Of a DNA stretch of 64,000 bases, positions 39,982-50,760 are shown in pieces. The position numbers and the translations under genes were made by a program. The notes beneath the pieces were generated by a model. The model had not been told where the DNA came from, made no database searches, and worked only from the letters and a program-made list of their open reading frames with translations. The first letter of the stretch is position 1. Each line of letters opens with the position of its first letter. This DNA comes from Monosporascus cannonballus. Its lineage: Eukaryota > Ascomycota > Sordariomycetes > Xylariales. The stretch covers positions 186,001 to 250,000 of the forward strand of contig QJNS01000054.1 in the NCBI GenBank assembly GCA_004154925.1, given 5' to 3'.

Positions 39982-41330
39982 ATGTTCCGCTTAGTTTCTT
40001 ATTTTTATCCGATTTCTAACCTTACATTACTTTTTTTCGGTCTTTTTCGTATTTTCATTTTTATTCTTTTTGCGTACGGTTTTCGTTCCACTTTTATTTG
40101 TTATATTTTTTCTAAATAGTTTTATAAAAAGTGGTATTTTTATACCGGTAGTTGCTAGGAGTTCCTTAAGCGTTACCCTTTTAAGGGCGACGATAAACCG
40201 GACCTTAATCGCATTATAGGCGGTATTAAGCCGTACTGTATTTACGTAATATAGCGTTATTTTAATTACCGTACGGTTTACGTTTAGGTTTCTGGCGTTT
40301 TAAATTATATCGTTATTTATTATTATAATTTAGCTTTTCCTACAGTAAATGCTTATTTTTATTATTGTTAATATTGCCATTTAATTTCCGTTTAGGTTTT
40401 GGTCGTTCTTAACGGTGCTGCCTAGATTATCGTTTATTTTGCTGTCGAGAATTAGGAGTTGATCGACGAACTTAAGGCGGCTCGTGCTGCGGGTACCGAA
40501 TCCGCGCGCGATAATATATTTGCGATCGGTTGCCGAATCGACGTTTTTTACAAAGCCGAATTCCCCCTTAAGGCGGCTATTATTAAAAAAAAAACTTTTT
40601 TTTTCCGCGTTGAAGATAAATTTCCGATTATCCGATATGTTTACGGAAGTCCTGTTTTAACGTCGCCTTATAAGTTTATAAATTTAGGTTATGTTTGTAA
40701 ATATCCTATTTTTTCCTTATTATTCTGCGGTTAATCTCCGATTAAACGTAATCTTATTATATTTCTATAAATATAGAAATTTTTAAAAAATAATTATCTC
40801 GTTACGTTCCTTATTTACGAATATTTCCCGTCCTTTTTGCGGCGTTTCGACGAAGCCCTAATACTTATTAATAACCATAATTAAAAAAAGCTTTTGCTCG
40901 GTAAGGCCGTTATTAAGCTTAGGTACTTTAAACGTTTTAAGAGCAGCAACCTATTTCCGACTAATAACCGACTGTATTCCGGTTATTAAGCCCTTACTTT
41001 TCGTAAAAAATAAAACGTTCCCGAATCTTTTCTGAGTTTTACGTCTAGCAAAACTAATAAACGTACCCGTTGTTTGTTATCGTATATTTCTCGAAGTTTT
41101 TTGGGCATTCTTATATTAATTTCCTTAATACCCCTATTAAAGGCTAATTAATACAAGGCTTAATAATTAAACGTAAATTTTGTTTTCGAAATAAAGGTTC
41201 GATTAGTTTTACGTCGTATATTAAATTCCGTTCCTTTTTTATTTTATTTACAAAAAGATTAAAATTACTTCATCGCTTAATCTTTAATCGGTATACAATA
41301 AAATAAGTATTTACTAAAATTCCCAAATTA
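39982..41330 (+). pseudogene. Long interrupted frame antisense to Gypsy-3, identity unknown
   Basis: From ATG 39982 one plus-strand frame runs about 450 codons with no TGA and only TAA/TAG interruptions (for example 40117, 40147, 40252, 40732). These are what CAA/CAG or TGG codons become under C-to-T type mutation. The longest clean piece is 40459-40734 (LKAARAAGTESARDN...). The N-terminal part is hydrophobic enough for a membrane segment. The segment is GC-richer than the rest of Gypsy-3. The codon-aligned minus frame is also fairly open, so the coding strand is not proven. If it is real, this is an additional ORF between integrase and 3' LTR, opposite in direction to gag-pol. No domain recognised. 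Confidence 0.35.
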
Positions 41331-41778
41331 ATTATATCATAAATATTTCAAATTTAATATTTTAATCCTGCTTAAGGTTATTTTTAACAATTTTGTATTT
41401 ATTATATGGCCGGATTTTAATAAAGCTATTATTACTTTATAATTCTTAGGTCCTCCTATTTCCTATATACGTATTTAGCTTTTTTCTTATAGCGCTATAA
41501 TATTTCAAACACGTATGCGAAATACTTTTAAAGTTTTTACGTATTATATTTGGCGGGTTACTTTTCTTATTTAATTAAATATTTGCGTTACCTTCGATTT
41601 TCTCGATAACGGACGATATTTTTTACCACTTATTTTGTTTATTCCTTTATTAGGTCCGGTAACGTTATTTGGATGTTGCCCGGTTCCTGGTTATTTTACT
41701 GTTTTAGCAAAGATATTAAAAATGTATTATATATCCGTTAATATTTAATAAGAAAAATTATTTTATACGCCTTAAAAT

Positions 41779-44700
41779 CTATTTAGTTTTTAATTGCAAC
41801 TCGGATAAAATAAGTGTTACGTCTTTATTTTTAAACTTAAAGTTTTTAGTTAATAAACTTAATTTTTGCCTTAATAAGAATTCTATAGGCGTATAACGCC
41901 GATTATAATATTCTTTTTCAGTTATCGTTATTTTCTTCCAATATTCGTGCATTATTTGACAAATAACCACCATTTTTTCGAAACGTTTTTTAACTTTTTA
42001 TATTTATTCCTTAAACCTTTGTAAAAGGTATTTTATTATCTTTATAAAATATCTATATAGAGCTTCGAACGGAAAGCGGCCGGTAAATACGTTTTACGTA
42101 TTATTATATACGAATTCCGTATTTCGTCGCAATTTTATTTAATTATTTTAATACCAATTAATATAATTAAAGAAATAATATTTTAAGATCTAATAAGTGC
42201 GTTCCGTTTACTTATCGTTTTGCGGATAATATATAATCGATATTCGCCGTTTTATTTTTCGTTTTTTGTAAAATTCCGCCTAGAATTTATTCGTTAACAG
42301 TTTATCTTTATCGTTAATAATTCCGCTTAACGTATCGAATTTATATTTAACCTTATCGTAAAATAGTCGGGCTAACTTAATTACGGTCAAGCTTTTAATT
42401 ATAAAAATAAATAATTTTAATTTTATAAAGCGATTAACGATTACCAAAATTACGTCGTAATTTAACCCGTATAAACTTAGGTTTTTGAGAAGCGCTGTTA
42501 TAAAATCTAACGAAAACTTTTAAAAAATTATTTAGGTAGCGGTAAAGGCTATAATTATCTATATAATTTATGGCGTAATTTTATTATGCTCTAATAATTC
42601 GGATATTATATGGTATATTTTCGGATATCGTTCGCCATATTTTCCTAGTAAAACTTTTTAGTTATTAATTTTAACGTACGAACATATTTTATATATCTTA
42701 TTTTCGGATTATTATAATATTAGCTAATTAATTACTTTTGTAAAACGCCTTGCGATAGGATTAAAAATTTATCCTAATAATCCTAAACCTTATTTAGATT
42801 TAGAAAATATCCCTTTTTTATATCGGCTTAACGTTCAGCTATCCGTATTAGTTTTATAATATCGAGATTTGTAGTTTACAGTCTTCGGATTTAATCGTAA
42901 AATTATCGGGAAACTTTCGACCGTAATATCGTTTCGTTCTTAATTAGTTTTTTCGTTAAAAAACGTAAAACGTATTAATTATAAACAATACCCTTAATAT
43001 TAATTTCGTTTTTTTTAAACTTTTCGAAATTTAATCGTAATATGATTACATTTTATAATTGTTATTATTTGACCGTTAATTATGTTATTATTATAATTCG
43101 CATTTGTATTATTATTCGTAAACGATAAGTTCGGCATGTATATAATTCCTTATTTTTCTTTTTTTTCGAAAGCTGTTTACGATCGTATAACGAAGGTTTT
43201 TCGCTTTTTTTATGCAAATAATAATTATCTGAATTTCCGTTACCTAAAATCTATTTAGAGATTTTATAACGAACGGTTTTTGCATTGTTTTATAAAGCCT
43301 TTTGCCTTCTTATAATGTTCTAAATCGCGTTATATATTTGCGACGGTTTTCTCTACGTTTTTCGGTATGTTATTCATAAATTAAAATGTTTTAAATAATA
43401 TAAAAATTACGTATTTATATTTAATTTTTCTTAATATATAATCCGGGCGTTTAAATAATTTATTCGCCGAATTAATAATATCCGGTCGATATTAGATCTT
43501 AAATTTAAACTACGTAAAGCGGTAAACGTATTAAATTAAGCTTTTTTTAAAGTTACGCGCCGGCGCTGTTATTATATCTTTTAACGTTATATAAGCGATA
43601 AGTATTAAAAGAAACTTTCCGTACTCTTAAGGTATTATTATTAATATTTTAAGTTTTTTAAAATCGTTAATAAATTCTGTTACCTTATAACCTATCGTTT
43701 TTCGGTTAAACTTGGTTTTTACGAACAATATATAACCAAGCGTTAATGTTTTCGGTATTTTTATAAAAATATTCTTAATATAGCTTTTACCGAAACGTTT
43801 ATTTTTACTCTAATATTTTTGGCATTATCTTTATGTCGAAAAATGGCAGCCGATTAAAAACTATTTTTTAAGTTTCGGAACGCCTTTTTAATTCTTTCGG
43901 GCTGTTAAAATTTTATTATTTTATTTTTGCTTTATTACTTTTTTAAAAGCCTAATAATAGGTTCAGTAATACGCAAATAATAAGTAATAAACTTCCGATA
44001 AAAATTGGCAAATCCAGGAAATATTTAAATATTATACATTAATTTTAACTTTGGACATATTTCGATAACATCGATCTGTTCATAATTTATTTCCAAACCG
44101 TCGGTACTAATTATAAACTTTAAGAACTTTATTTTTTTATAAAAAAATCCGCATTTGGACGCTTTAATAAATAATTAATATTGTAACGGCCGTTCGTAAA
44201 CCAACTAAAAATATTTCGTATACTTTATTCGTTATCCGAATAAATAATTATATTATTTAAATATATTTATGTATATATAGTTAATTAATTTAGTTAATCC
44301 TTTATATATATAAACCTAAAATATAACCAATTCATTAATGAAGCTAAATAATATACATATATATTCAAATTATCCGTATTCCGTTCGGAAAGCGGTTTTT
44401 TTATTAATCGCCTTTTTTAATTTTGCTATGATAATAAATATCCTTAAGACTAATTTTCGAAAATATCTATATTGATTTTAGGCGATTTATTACTTTTAAA
44501 ATCAAAAATAAAAGGTATTGGTTTTTTATCGTTACCCGATTTAACCTCTTATAATTAACGTATAATCGGAAATTACCGTCCTTTTTAAGTACAAACAATA
44601 TTAATACCTTTACGTTCGCTTTTAAATAACGTATCTGTTTTGCTTTCAAATTTTCTCGGATATATTTTTCAAATAGCTTCCGTTAAACTTCCGAAATAAA

Positions 44701-44900
44701 GTAACTTAAGATAAATAAAGATATTTTTCCTAAGATTAATTTTATTATTTATTTTGCCCTTTATATCTAAAAAGGTTCTTTTGTTATTTTTTCGAAATAT
44801 ATTTGTCGGAAGATTTTCTGATATATTAAAAATTTAATTATTTCCTATTTTTATTATTCGCTTAATTCTGCAATATTTAGTTTACCGGTTAAGCTTATTA
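41779..44900 (-). pseudogene. pol: Gypsy-3 pol relic (RT, RNase H, integrase)
   Basis: The reverse transcriptase start is an intact open stretch at 44467-44649 (VLKKDGNFRLYVNYKRLNR...). The catalytic box YLNNIIIYSDNE is at 44263-44228, with both aspartates changed to Asn. RNase H should occupy about 44200-43500 but is poorly readable. The integrase core is clear on the minus strand: VIVNRFIKL at about 42445-42415 and the DD(35)E end region ISIIYYPQNDKQTER-like at about 42235-42180. The C-terminal part is open at 41779-41973 (YNRRYTPIEFLLRQK). Stops are mostly TAG/TAA. Confidence 0.82.
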
Positions 44901-45299
44901 TATTAATAATATAAATTTCCTTAAACTTTCGTTCGTTCCCGTTATTATTTATTATGTTAACAGAAATTTCGTAAACCCTATAACTTTTGATATACGTATC
45001 GTTAGCGTTAATAAAGCCCGAAATATCTACGGAAATTAATTAGAAATTAAATTTTCATATAAATTTTATGCTTATAATATTTAGCTGTGCTTCCGTATCC
45101 ATATTTACTTATATTATTATATTCCCCCTTTTCGTGTCAATAAATACCTTTTTTTAAAAAGCGGTTTTATTTCCATTATTTTAGAGTTATTAGCCGAAAT
45201 AAATTAAAAGCATATGCTTATTCCGGCTTTTTTTAGGTTTACGTTGAGGGATTAATATAATTTATCGTTATATATTATAACGTTTAATATAGCTTGCGG

Positions 45300-46640
45300 A
45301 AATCGATTTTCGTATGGGCGGAATAATAGGGTTTTCGTAGTTTTTTAGGTTTATAATTTTCGTTTTTATGGCTTAATCTTTTACAGTTATAACACTTAAA
45401 TAAGCCCTTATAAAGATTAGAGATATTAGGTCGTATGGATTTATTCCGATTGGAATTAAATCGGTAATTATTTGGTTTCCGAATATAAAAACGCCTGCGG
45501 TTTTTATTGTTTTTATACGGAATTTTTAATTTACTTTAAGGGTTATTTTCTTCGAAAACGTTAAAATAAAATCGTTTATCTTTATTAATACTTTTAACAG
45601 AAAATAGTTAGTTTTCTTTCGCCTTTTTTTAGGCGTTCTAATAATATTTTGTTTTATTTGTTACGTTATTAATATGTTTTAATTTAACTTTTTTTCGTGA
45701 TAAAATATTTTATAATCTTAATATTAATTAATAAAAATAATTAAAAACAAGGCGTTCATTATTCCGGTTATTTTTCGGGCTAAAAATATTTATATACTTT
45801 GTTTTATAAACTCTAAGCTTTTATTTAACGTAAAAACTTAACGGCGATTAATCGGTTTATTATTATAATTTTACAAATTATTCCTTATATTCTTTATAGA
45901 AAATATTAAGATTTGAACAACGTTTTCTAATAAAAATCTATAAATTGTTTATTTCTAAAACTTTTCGCAATTAAAATAATTAAGTATAACGCGGTATATT
46001 CATTGAGCATTTGCAATAAGAACGTCTATATGGCCCATGGCCTATTAAATATAAATGAAGGTATTTTGCTTTAACTTTTCGATATAAACTTCCGTAATAA
46101 CTTTTATTTTAATCCTTTTTAATTAACGTACGTTCGGAAAGTTTCGGGTAAATATAACGTAATATTCGTTTATCGACCCTAGGTTTTTACGATAATATCG
46201 TAATTAACTTATAAAATTTTACTTTTTTAATCTGTATTATTATTTGTTATTCGGCCACTTATCGGAATAATTCCGAGTATTATTCGTTTTGTTAACGGAT
46301 AATTTTCAAAATCTAATTATTATTAAGGGGCTTAACCTTTTCTTATTTTAAACTCCGGGACGCGGTCGTTATATTACGTCCGTTTTCTAATCGTTTAGTT
46401 AACGGTCATCGAGACGTATTTTTATTATATATATAAGCTAATTCGGAATCCCGAGAACTATAATCTTTAATTTGTTAAGGTTTCGTTATAGGCATTTTCG
46501 TCTATTCTCGTCTCGTGATCGATCGTTTATTAGTTAAGTTCCGATCGGCGGTTTTTTAAATTAATAACTTAGGTTCCTTTTACAATTAGCAAACCTTACT
46601 TTTGATAATTATCGTATTGCTTTCTAGGTAAAAATAAAAA
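45300..46640 (-). pseudogene. gag: Gypsy-3 gag relic
   Basis: On the minus strand, between the 5' LTR and pol, a zinc knuckle reads CYNCKRLSHKNENY at 45393-45352, fitting CX2CX4HX4C with only the last Cys changed to Tyr. The upstream capsid part is too degraded to delimit. The protease is expected near 45100. Confidence 0.7.
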
Positions 46641-46643
46641 GAT

Positions 46644-46838
46644 TATATGATAATAAATAATTATAAGCTGGAATAAGATAATTTCCGACTAATCGTAAAG
46701 CCGATTTTAAGAAATAAATATATTAGGTTACTTCTATCTAGCGTTTGTTATTAGCTGTCAGATGGTTATTTATACTGGCGCGTAGGTCTGTGGATAGTCG
46801 GACACCAGCCGCAGCCCTATAGAAGCTGTATTTTTATA
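46644..46838 (-). repeat. Gypsy-3 5' LTR
   Basis: The partner of 39611-39804. Its right (outer) third keeps cytosines (GTCGGACACCAGCCGCAGCC region) that the other copy has lost; its left part is more mutated. Confidence 0.8.
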
Positions 46839-48120
46839 TCCAGATTAATACGAGGAATTATAAAAAAACGGGGGTTATAACGAATTTTAAAAATATAAAA
46901 AACTATAATAAAACTGTTTATTAAAAAACAATTAAAATAAAATTTCGGAAAACAGGATATCGTATAATAATTTAATAAGTCTAAATTTACGAAAACGATC
47001 GTAATAATAAAAAGAAAATAGCTTACTTTATAAATTACGTAATTAATAATTATAATTATTAAAAGTTATAATTACTGTAAATAACTTAATGAAAAGAAAT
47101 TAATAACCTCATAAAAGCTTATATATAAATTCGCTATTTTTATAATGTAAATAATTTTAATTTATAATATAATTTCGTTAATTACAATATTCTTTATATT
47201 ATAAAACGTAACCCGTTATTATATTAATTACTTAAAATATTAAAATATTTTATTGATATAAACCCAAACCATTTAAATATAATAATTAGTTAAATTGCCG
47301 AGCCTTTACATTTTATATATTTAACTTAAATTTTATACATTTAAACCGTTACATGCGGCTTTAATATAAGTTAATATATGCTTAAGAAACCTTGTTAAAT
47401 TTCTTTAAATAAAAATTATAATTAATATCGCTAAAGCATGGATTGGTAAATAGACAACACCGATATTTTTATATTTTAGAAAATAAAAGATCGTAACGTC
47501 TTTACAAATTATGAAAACCTCATTATCCGTCGTATTTTTATATACCGGTTATTCCTAATATATTTTATATCAATAAAACCCGTATAATACTTTTTTGGCT
47601 GTACGAGCTATAATTATTATATCGTAATGATAAAAAGATTAAGAAAATTTTAATCTAGAATGCACGCATAATCATAACATAACAATTATCGGTCAAAAGA
47701 TTGTTTTATAGATTTTCTAAAGGTAATTTTATATAGAAAAAAACCGTTCAGTTATGTTTTTGACTGTAAGAATTATAGTTATTACGTTATAATTATAAAC
47801 ACGTTCCGTATTAAAATATCTTTAAAACAAACATTTTAATTTATTTTTTATACTTTTACTAAATTAACACGGATTAATAAGTTTAATATATAATTACAAA
47901 ACCCTTTTAAAATTCCATATAATAACTCTTTTTTTAATACTATTATTATTATTATTATTTTATTCATATATTTTTAAAAAGCATTACTGAAAATATATAT
48001 AAAATTATTTAAAACGAAGCCAAAACTTTATAACTTGTTATTAGGCCGTATTTTGGAAGGTCGTTCTTTTTATAAACATTTTTATAAAACCGCCTTAGCA
48101 ATTTACCTAAAGTTACAATT
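46839..48120. other. AT-rich spacer without gene
   Basis: About 1.3 kb of AT-rich DNA. It contains a (TTA)n tract near 47940-47962. I see no coding frame or named repeat. Composition is intermediate between the two AT-rich types. Confidence 0.5.
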
Positions 48121-48196
48121 TTTGGAAGCCCTAGCCACAGCTGCGCTATAGGCGCAGCCACAACCTCCAAAATGGGGTCCTGATTGCGATGAGGCA
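48121..48196 (-). repeat. GGACCCC-ended short repeat, truncated copy 3
   Basis: The minus-strand copy of the 765-856 unit begins at 48180 (GGACCCCATTTTGGAGG on the minus strand). It keeps only the first ~45 bp, with a rearranged hairpin, and lacks the GGGGTCC end. The extra left motif TTGCCTCATCG (48196-48186) is also present before copy 1. Confidence 0.6.
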
Positions 48197-48203
48197 ACAC
48201 AAT

Positions 48204-48417
48204 ATGCCCTCGTTTTAAGAGCATTAACCGTACGTCGACTATATGTCAACTATGCATGCCTGCTGTACCAGGCGGCGGTAAGTTGCGGCAGGTGCTGCCA
48301 AAACCTTCCTATTTGGGACGTCCAAATGCGGAAGTCAGTTTTAAGGGAAGCGGGATTTTCGACATAATAACCCTCGTTCACTACATTCGCAAGCTCATTA
48401 CTTTAAAACGAGGGCAT
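48204..48417. mobile_element. Small inverted-repeat element (MITE-like), copy 2
   Basis: A 214-bp element with the same perfect 15-bp terminal repeats as 488-682 (48204-48218 and 48403-48417). It is inverted relative to copy 1 and separated by only 23 bp from the truncated GGACCCC repeat. The open frames that cross it on both strands have no coding support. Confidence 0.65.
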
Positions 48418-48839
48418 TATATCAAGGATTTTAGAATAACATATTTAATTAATAATCTATACAGTTAAAAGTTATATTTAAATATAAATATCAGTAGTTT
48501 ATAGTACATTATATTGCATTATTTATATTATTTAATTTTATATTTTAACAGTTGAATTCAGTTGATTTTTAAAAATAGAGTTAATAGTTCGTTGATTTCT
48601 CGAAGAACCTACGTAATTATAGTGTTATATTTCATTAATTAAATTTTAATCATTAAAAACTTTTTAAAAATTTTATAATCATTTTTTAAGATTATGTTAA
48701 AAATACAATCCCTACTTTGTTTATCTTAATCTCATATAAAACCTTTCCTAATTAATGAAAAATAATTTAATTTTTCTTAGTAAACGTTTTTTTGCAATTA
48801 ATAGCCTTAATATACTAACTAATTAGGAAACAAACTGCC
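48418..48839. other. AT-rich spacer, nothing identified
   Basis: About 420 bp with CpA-retaining AT-rich composition, forming the left border of the gene island. Composition changes sharply to GC-balanced at about 48840-48860. Confidence 0.5.
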
Positions 48840-49215
48840 TTAACAAAAAGCAAACTAAACTAAAGCCACAACTCTGGCTTTTGCAGTATTCTGCAGTATT
48901 TTATAGCGGAGGTTAAATGGCAGTTAACCGGGGAGGAAGATTTTGCTATGTGATCTAGATTGAGCATTTGCGAACTTGACATTTTTAAATCGTGGTTGGG
49001 GGGTCCAGATAATTCTTTATAAGTCCTGAGTCCGCATGGCATTGGAATGAGGCGGGCGGGCTTGGGCTTGGTCAGTCTGGATCTAGAGTCAGTGTCACAA
49101 TCTGTGTCACGGTCAACAAGATATGAAGGCAACACGAACGTATTTTGAAGTCGGTGTTGAGACCGCGACGGTGGCCCATGACCGTGGATGCTCGGGGTTG
49201 TACCCGACAAACTGA

Positions 49216-49225
49216 CCTTTATATA
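49216..49225 (-). promoter_or_regulatory. Candidate TATA box of a lost minus-strand gene
   Basis: TATATAAAGG on the minus strand lies in GC-balanced DNA 114 bp beyond the stop codon of the NmrA-like gene. Downstream (49215-48860) the sequence is GC-balanced but holds only short frames, for example an ATG at 48982 with 41 codons. It then runs into AT-rich DNA. The picture is of a promoter and leader whose gene body has been lost, but a chance match is possible. Confidence 0.3.
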
Positions 49226-49338
49226 CACATACGGCGCGGATCAATAGATCGGCCGAGCCATACGCTGGCTCCCTGCACCTGCACCAATCCAACATGTCGC
49301 TCTGCCAATTGACTGCCACCTTCTCTCAAGGAGTGCGA

Positions 49339-50370
49339 TTAGGTATTCGCTTCGTCCCACATCCTCTTGAAAGCATCTACAAGAGTATCTTGGCCTCGTC
49401 TGGCATTGTGTAGTTTTTTCGTCTCACCCTCTACGAGACCACCTGGTAGCATCGAGAGTGACATTTCGGTGTACGAACTGGCGAGGTTACTCGGCAAGAA
49501 TTGGGAGAAGTAGTCTGCCAGGTTATTTTTCTCCACCAACCTGACCTCGATGCTTTTCCCAGTCACCTGCTCAAACGCTTTCTGTACGTCACGAGTTGAG
49601 TACCACTCCGGTCCCTGAAAATCAATTATCTGCGGGTTGGTCGCAGATCCTGACCCAGTACCGAGGAGCTCCTTAGCGCCAGTTCTTCCTATGTCCACAG
49701 TAGAAACCTAGGAATAGAGTACAAGTCAGCAAGGGTGACGGCTCTTCCCAGATAAGGTAAGCGGAGATATATACCATGGGTAGCTTGTAGTCGAGTGGGG
49801 TGAGCGGTGAATAAAAATGCGGCTGCTCTGTGTTGATGGTATCGAGTGCTGCCACCCAATTTTCCATAAAGTACACATTCCTGATAAAAACGACTTCGGC
49901 TGCTGCACCTTGGTAAATGGTCTCGCTAACGTGGTTCGTTCGGATTTCTCCCTTTCCACTAGTCAGTAATGAGTTTCTGGGGGAACAACTGGTAAGACTT
50001 TGCTTACCACCCCCTCACCGTACTGAGCCCCAGTACTGGAGATATAGACGAGCCTTTTGACCGAACTTGCCCTTGAGACAGCATCGCGTACATTTTTTGC
50101 GATGCCTTTGGCGTGTTCGATGGTGTCAGACCCGTCATTCTGCGGAGGGGTCATTACAAGGACTCCATCGGCACCGACGAAGTCCAGGGTGGACGGATCG
50201 GTAAGGTCCCCCTGCACGGCCTTGAAGTTTGGGTAGGAACTGAACCCTGCGGGCACTTTTCCAAGGTTACGGTAGATTCCGACGACAAGAGGTGCCGACC
50301 GATCATTCAGGAGTGCTTGAACTGCGGCGCGACCGGTTTGAGACGAAGCAGGGGCAACAATGAACTTCAT
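49339..50370 (-). CDS. NmrA-like NAD(P)-binding protein, three exons
   Basis: The exons are 50370-50008, 49951-49775 and 49707-49339; introns of 56 nt (GTAAGC...AAAG) and 67 nt (GTATAT...CTAG) obey GT-AG. The joined frame gives about 302 residues, the usual length. It matches the NmrA/HSCARG-like atypical short-chain dehydrogenase family: an N-terminal nucleotide-binding start MKFIVAPASSQTGRAAVQAL, in which the classical GxxGxxG is only partly kept; GADGVLVMTPP; VKRLVYISSTGAQYGEGV; then FIRNVYFMENW and SPLTPLDYKLPMV; and a variable C-terminus. Family members sense or use NAD(P)(H), and some act in redox or nitrogen control; the substrate here is unknown. The first intron acceptor is chosen because it alone keeps the family-conserved GEIRTNHV in frame. 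It is the only intact gene in the window. Confidence 0.88.
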
Positions 50371-50760
50371 CTTGACTCAAGGATTACAGTTGGTCAGCGG
50401 TGAAAAAAATAGGGGTTAGGCAGGTAGGTTGGACTGTGGAGAAAGTGATCGACCATTTTCGGGGCAGGCAAGTCAAATAAGGAGACCGGACCCCGCAGTC
50501 CGAATTGTACAGCTTCCGCCCTGGTAGCTGCACTTTCTCACTTCTAGTCCTGATTCAGTAACTTTATACGAAGGTTGGGGACACAAGGGTGCGACCGTCC
50601 GCACAATGCGCGTCGAGTGGGATTTATCATTACCCGTCAGCCCCTGCTATAGTTGCAGCCCAACGCTAAGGCTACCTCATTGAGATCATGTCTCATTTTT
50701 CACGTGACAGGGCCTGCAGCGCGGTTATGTGTAAGACCATAAAATCCTGAGGAAACTTTG
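50371..50760 (-). promoter_or_regulatory. 5' flank of the NmrA-like gene
   Basis: GC-balanced, unmutated sequence upstream of the start codon. A TATA-like TATAAAG lies on the minus strand at 50568-50562, about 195 bp before the ATG. The flank ends abruptly at about 50760, where AT-rich DNA begins, so regulation must act within less than 400 bp or across heterochromatin-like DNA. No other site could be assigned. Confidence 0.3.

Larger units (their letters stand above)
39611..46838 (-). mobile_element. Gypsy-3: degraded Ty3/Gypsy element with short LTRs
   Basis: The element is on the minus strand, with ~195-bp LTRs at 39611-39804 (3') and 46644-46838 (5'). The right edge of each LTR is clear (TATTTTTACA/TATTTTTATA). 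The left edge is uncertain by about 11 bp and I could not confirm a target duplication. A purine tract (complement of 39805-39820) adjoins the 3' LTR as expected. Zinc knuckle, RT and integrase are recognisable, all with stops. An extra ~1.35-kb segment lies between integrase and 3' LTR. It is not closely related to Gypsy-1 or -2. Confidence 0.85.

Noticed and set aside
39605..46843. Possible target duplication of Gypsy-3 (TCCCA and TCCAG)
   Set aside because: Only three of five bases agree and the differences are not of the C-to-T type; the left LTR border itself is uncertain.
48009..48468. Open frames of 60-71 codons on both strands across the short repeats
   Set aside because: They coincide with the GGACCCC repeat and the inverted-repeat element, which explain the GC-rich sequence without a gene.
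48860..49319. Overlapping minus-strand open frames of 122 and 68 codons downstream of the NmrA-like gene
   Set aside because: They overlap in different frames, one starts on top of the candidate TATA box, neither has a recognisable domain or family-like composition, and no splice-linked continuation was seen.
49673..49959. Two minus-strand open frames of 67 and 77 codons in the middle of the NmrA-like gene
   Set aside because: They read through the two introns and exon 2; the spliced model explains the conserved residues instead.
50113..50403. 96-codon plus-strand open frame
   Set aside because: It is antisense to exon 1 of the NmrA-like gene and has no family features.
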